NCBI GenBank assembly: GCA_963795055.1
Contig: CAWCGJ010000019.1
Location: 128,556 to 192,555 of the forward strand
Direction: 5' to 3'
Origin: JASHPR01 sp963795055
GTDB taxonomy: Bacteria > Actinomycetota > Actinomycetes > Streptosporangiales > Streptosporangiaceae
Length of the DNA stretch: 64,000 nt
Part shown: positions 63,964 through 64,000 of the stretch, one piece after another
How positions within the stretch are numbered: position 1 is the stretch's first letter
Layout of the letters: every line of letters begins with the position of its first letter
The notes under the pieces: model-generated
Told to the model about the DNA's origin: nothing
The model's input: the letters and a program-made list of their open reading frames with translations, nothing else
The model's database searches: none
Made by a program: the position numbers and the translations under genes

Positions 63964-64000
63964 CGGCCACCGTGACGATCGGACACTCGCGCCTGCGGGT

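Overview
The window is very GC-rich, uses GTG and TTG starts freely and carries many F420/luciferase-type enzymes (two LLM oxidoreductases, two PPOX-fold proteins), a mycobacterial-type DipZ, a GAP-family protein, a DUF1707 protein and an ECF sigma factor. This points to an actinomycete, probably a soil or environmental member of the Streptosporangiales or a related order. That assignment is inferred from gene content only. There is no rRNA, no complete tRNA and no CRISPR array.

Left part (1-17.9 kb): a broken PIG-L-type gene, an orphan OmpR-type response regulator, a DksA/TerC/DedA run and a convergent SMR exporter. A tightly overlapping four-gene minus-strand operon follows (two amidohydrolases, a TIGR04076 protein, an LLM oxidoreductase; 8617 down to 4425) and is the best candidate for an uncharacterised catabolic pathway. 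Next come a PadR-DUF1707 pair, a NUDIX protein with an altered box, two membrane proteins with tandem repeats, an aldo/keto reductase-like protein, a methyltransferase, and a DipZ-peroxiredoxin redox operon followed by a TetR relic and a TMEM175-type channel.

Middle part (17.9-50.8 kb): a TnpB-only IS605-type element, frameshifted near its N-terminus, sits directly on the 5' end of an agmatinase gene. A nitrilase-fold hydrolase and an arginase-fold protein follow. Then come a deleted GH15 relic, a cysteine-less pyridine-nucleotide oxidoreductase, a glucose-dehydrogenase-like MDR enzyme coupled to NDH-2, and lipid or CoA-type metabolism genes (SDRs, acyl-CoA synthetase, MDR, CoA-transferase). 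A DUF6325-like/LuxR fusion protein, a TetR/MFS pair joined by a deletion, an ArsR-AHSA1 pair, a PadR-controlled ABC transporter and an ECF sigma/membrane-protein pair complete this part.

Right part (50.8-64 kb): sparser and more decayed. Intact genes (GAP, YdeI-like, GNAT, FAD monooxygenase, secreted phosphoesterase, SulP transporter, VOC protein, a peptidoglycan-binding mini-protein and a pentapeptide-repeat protein) are separated by gene relics: an ArsR-like piece, an SRPBCC gene with a duplication-made stop, an IS3 transposase tail, an integrase fragment abutting a tRNA-Phe 3'-half-like sequence, and an SDR tail with an internal deletion. This looks like an old integration zone that has been eroding.
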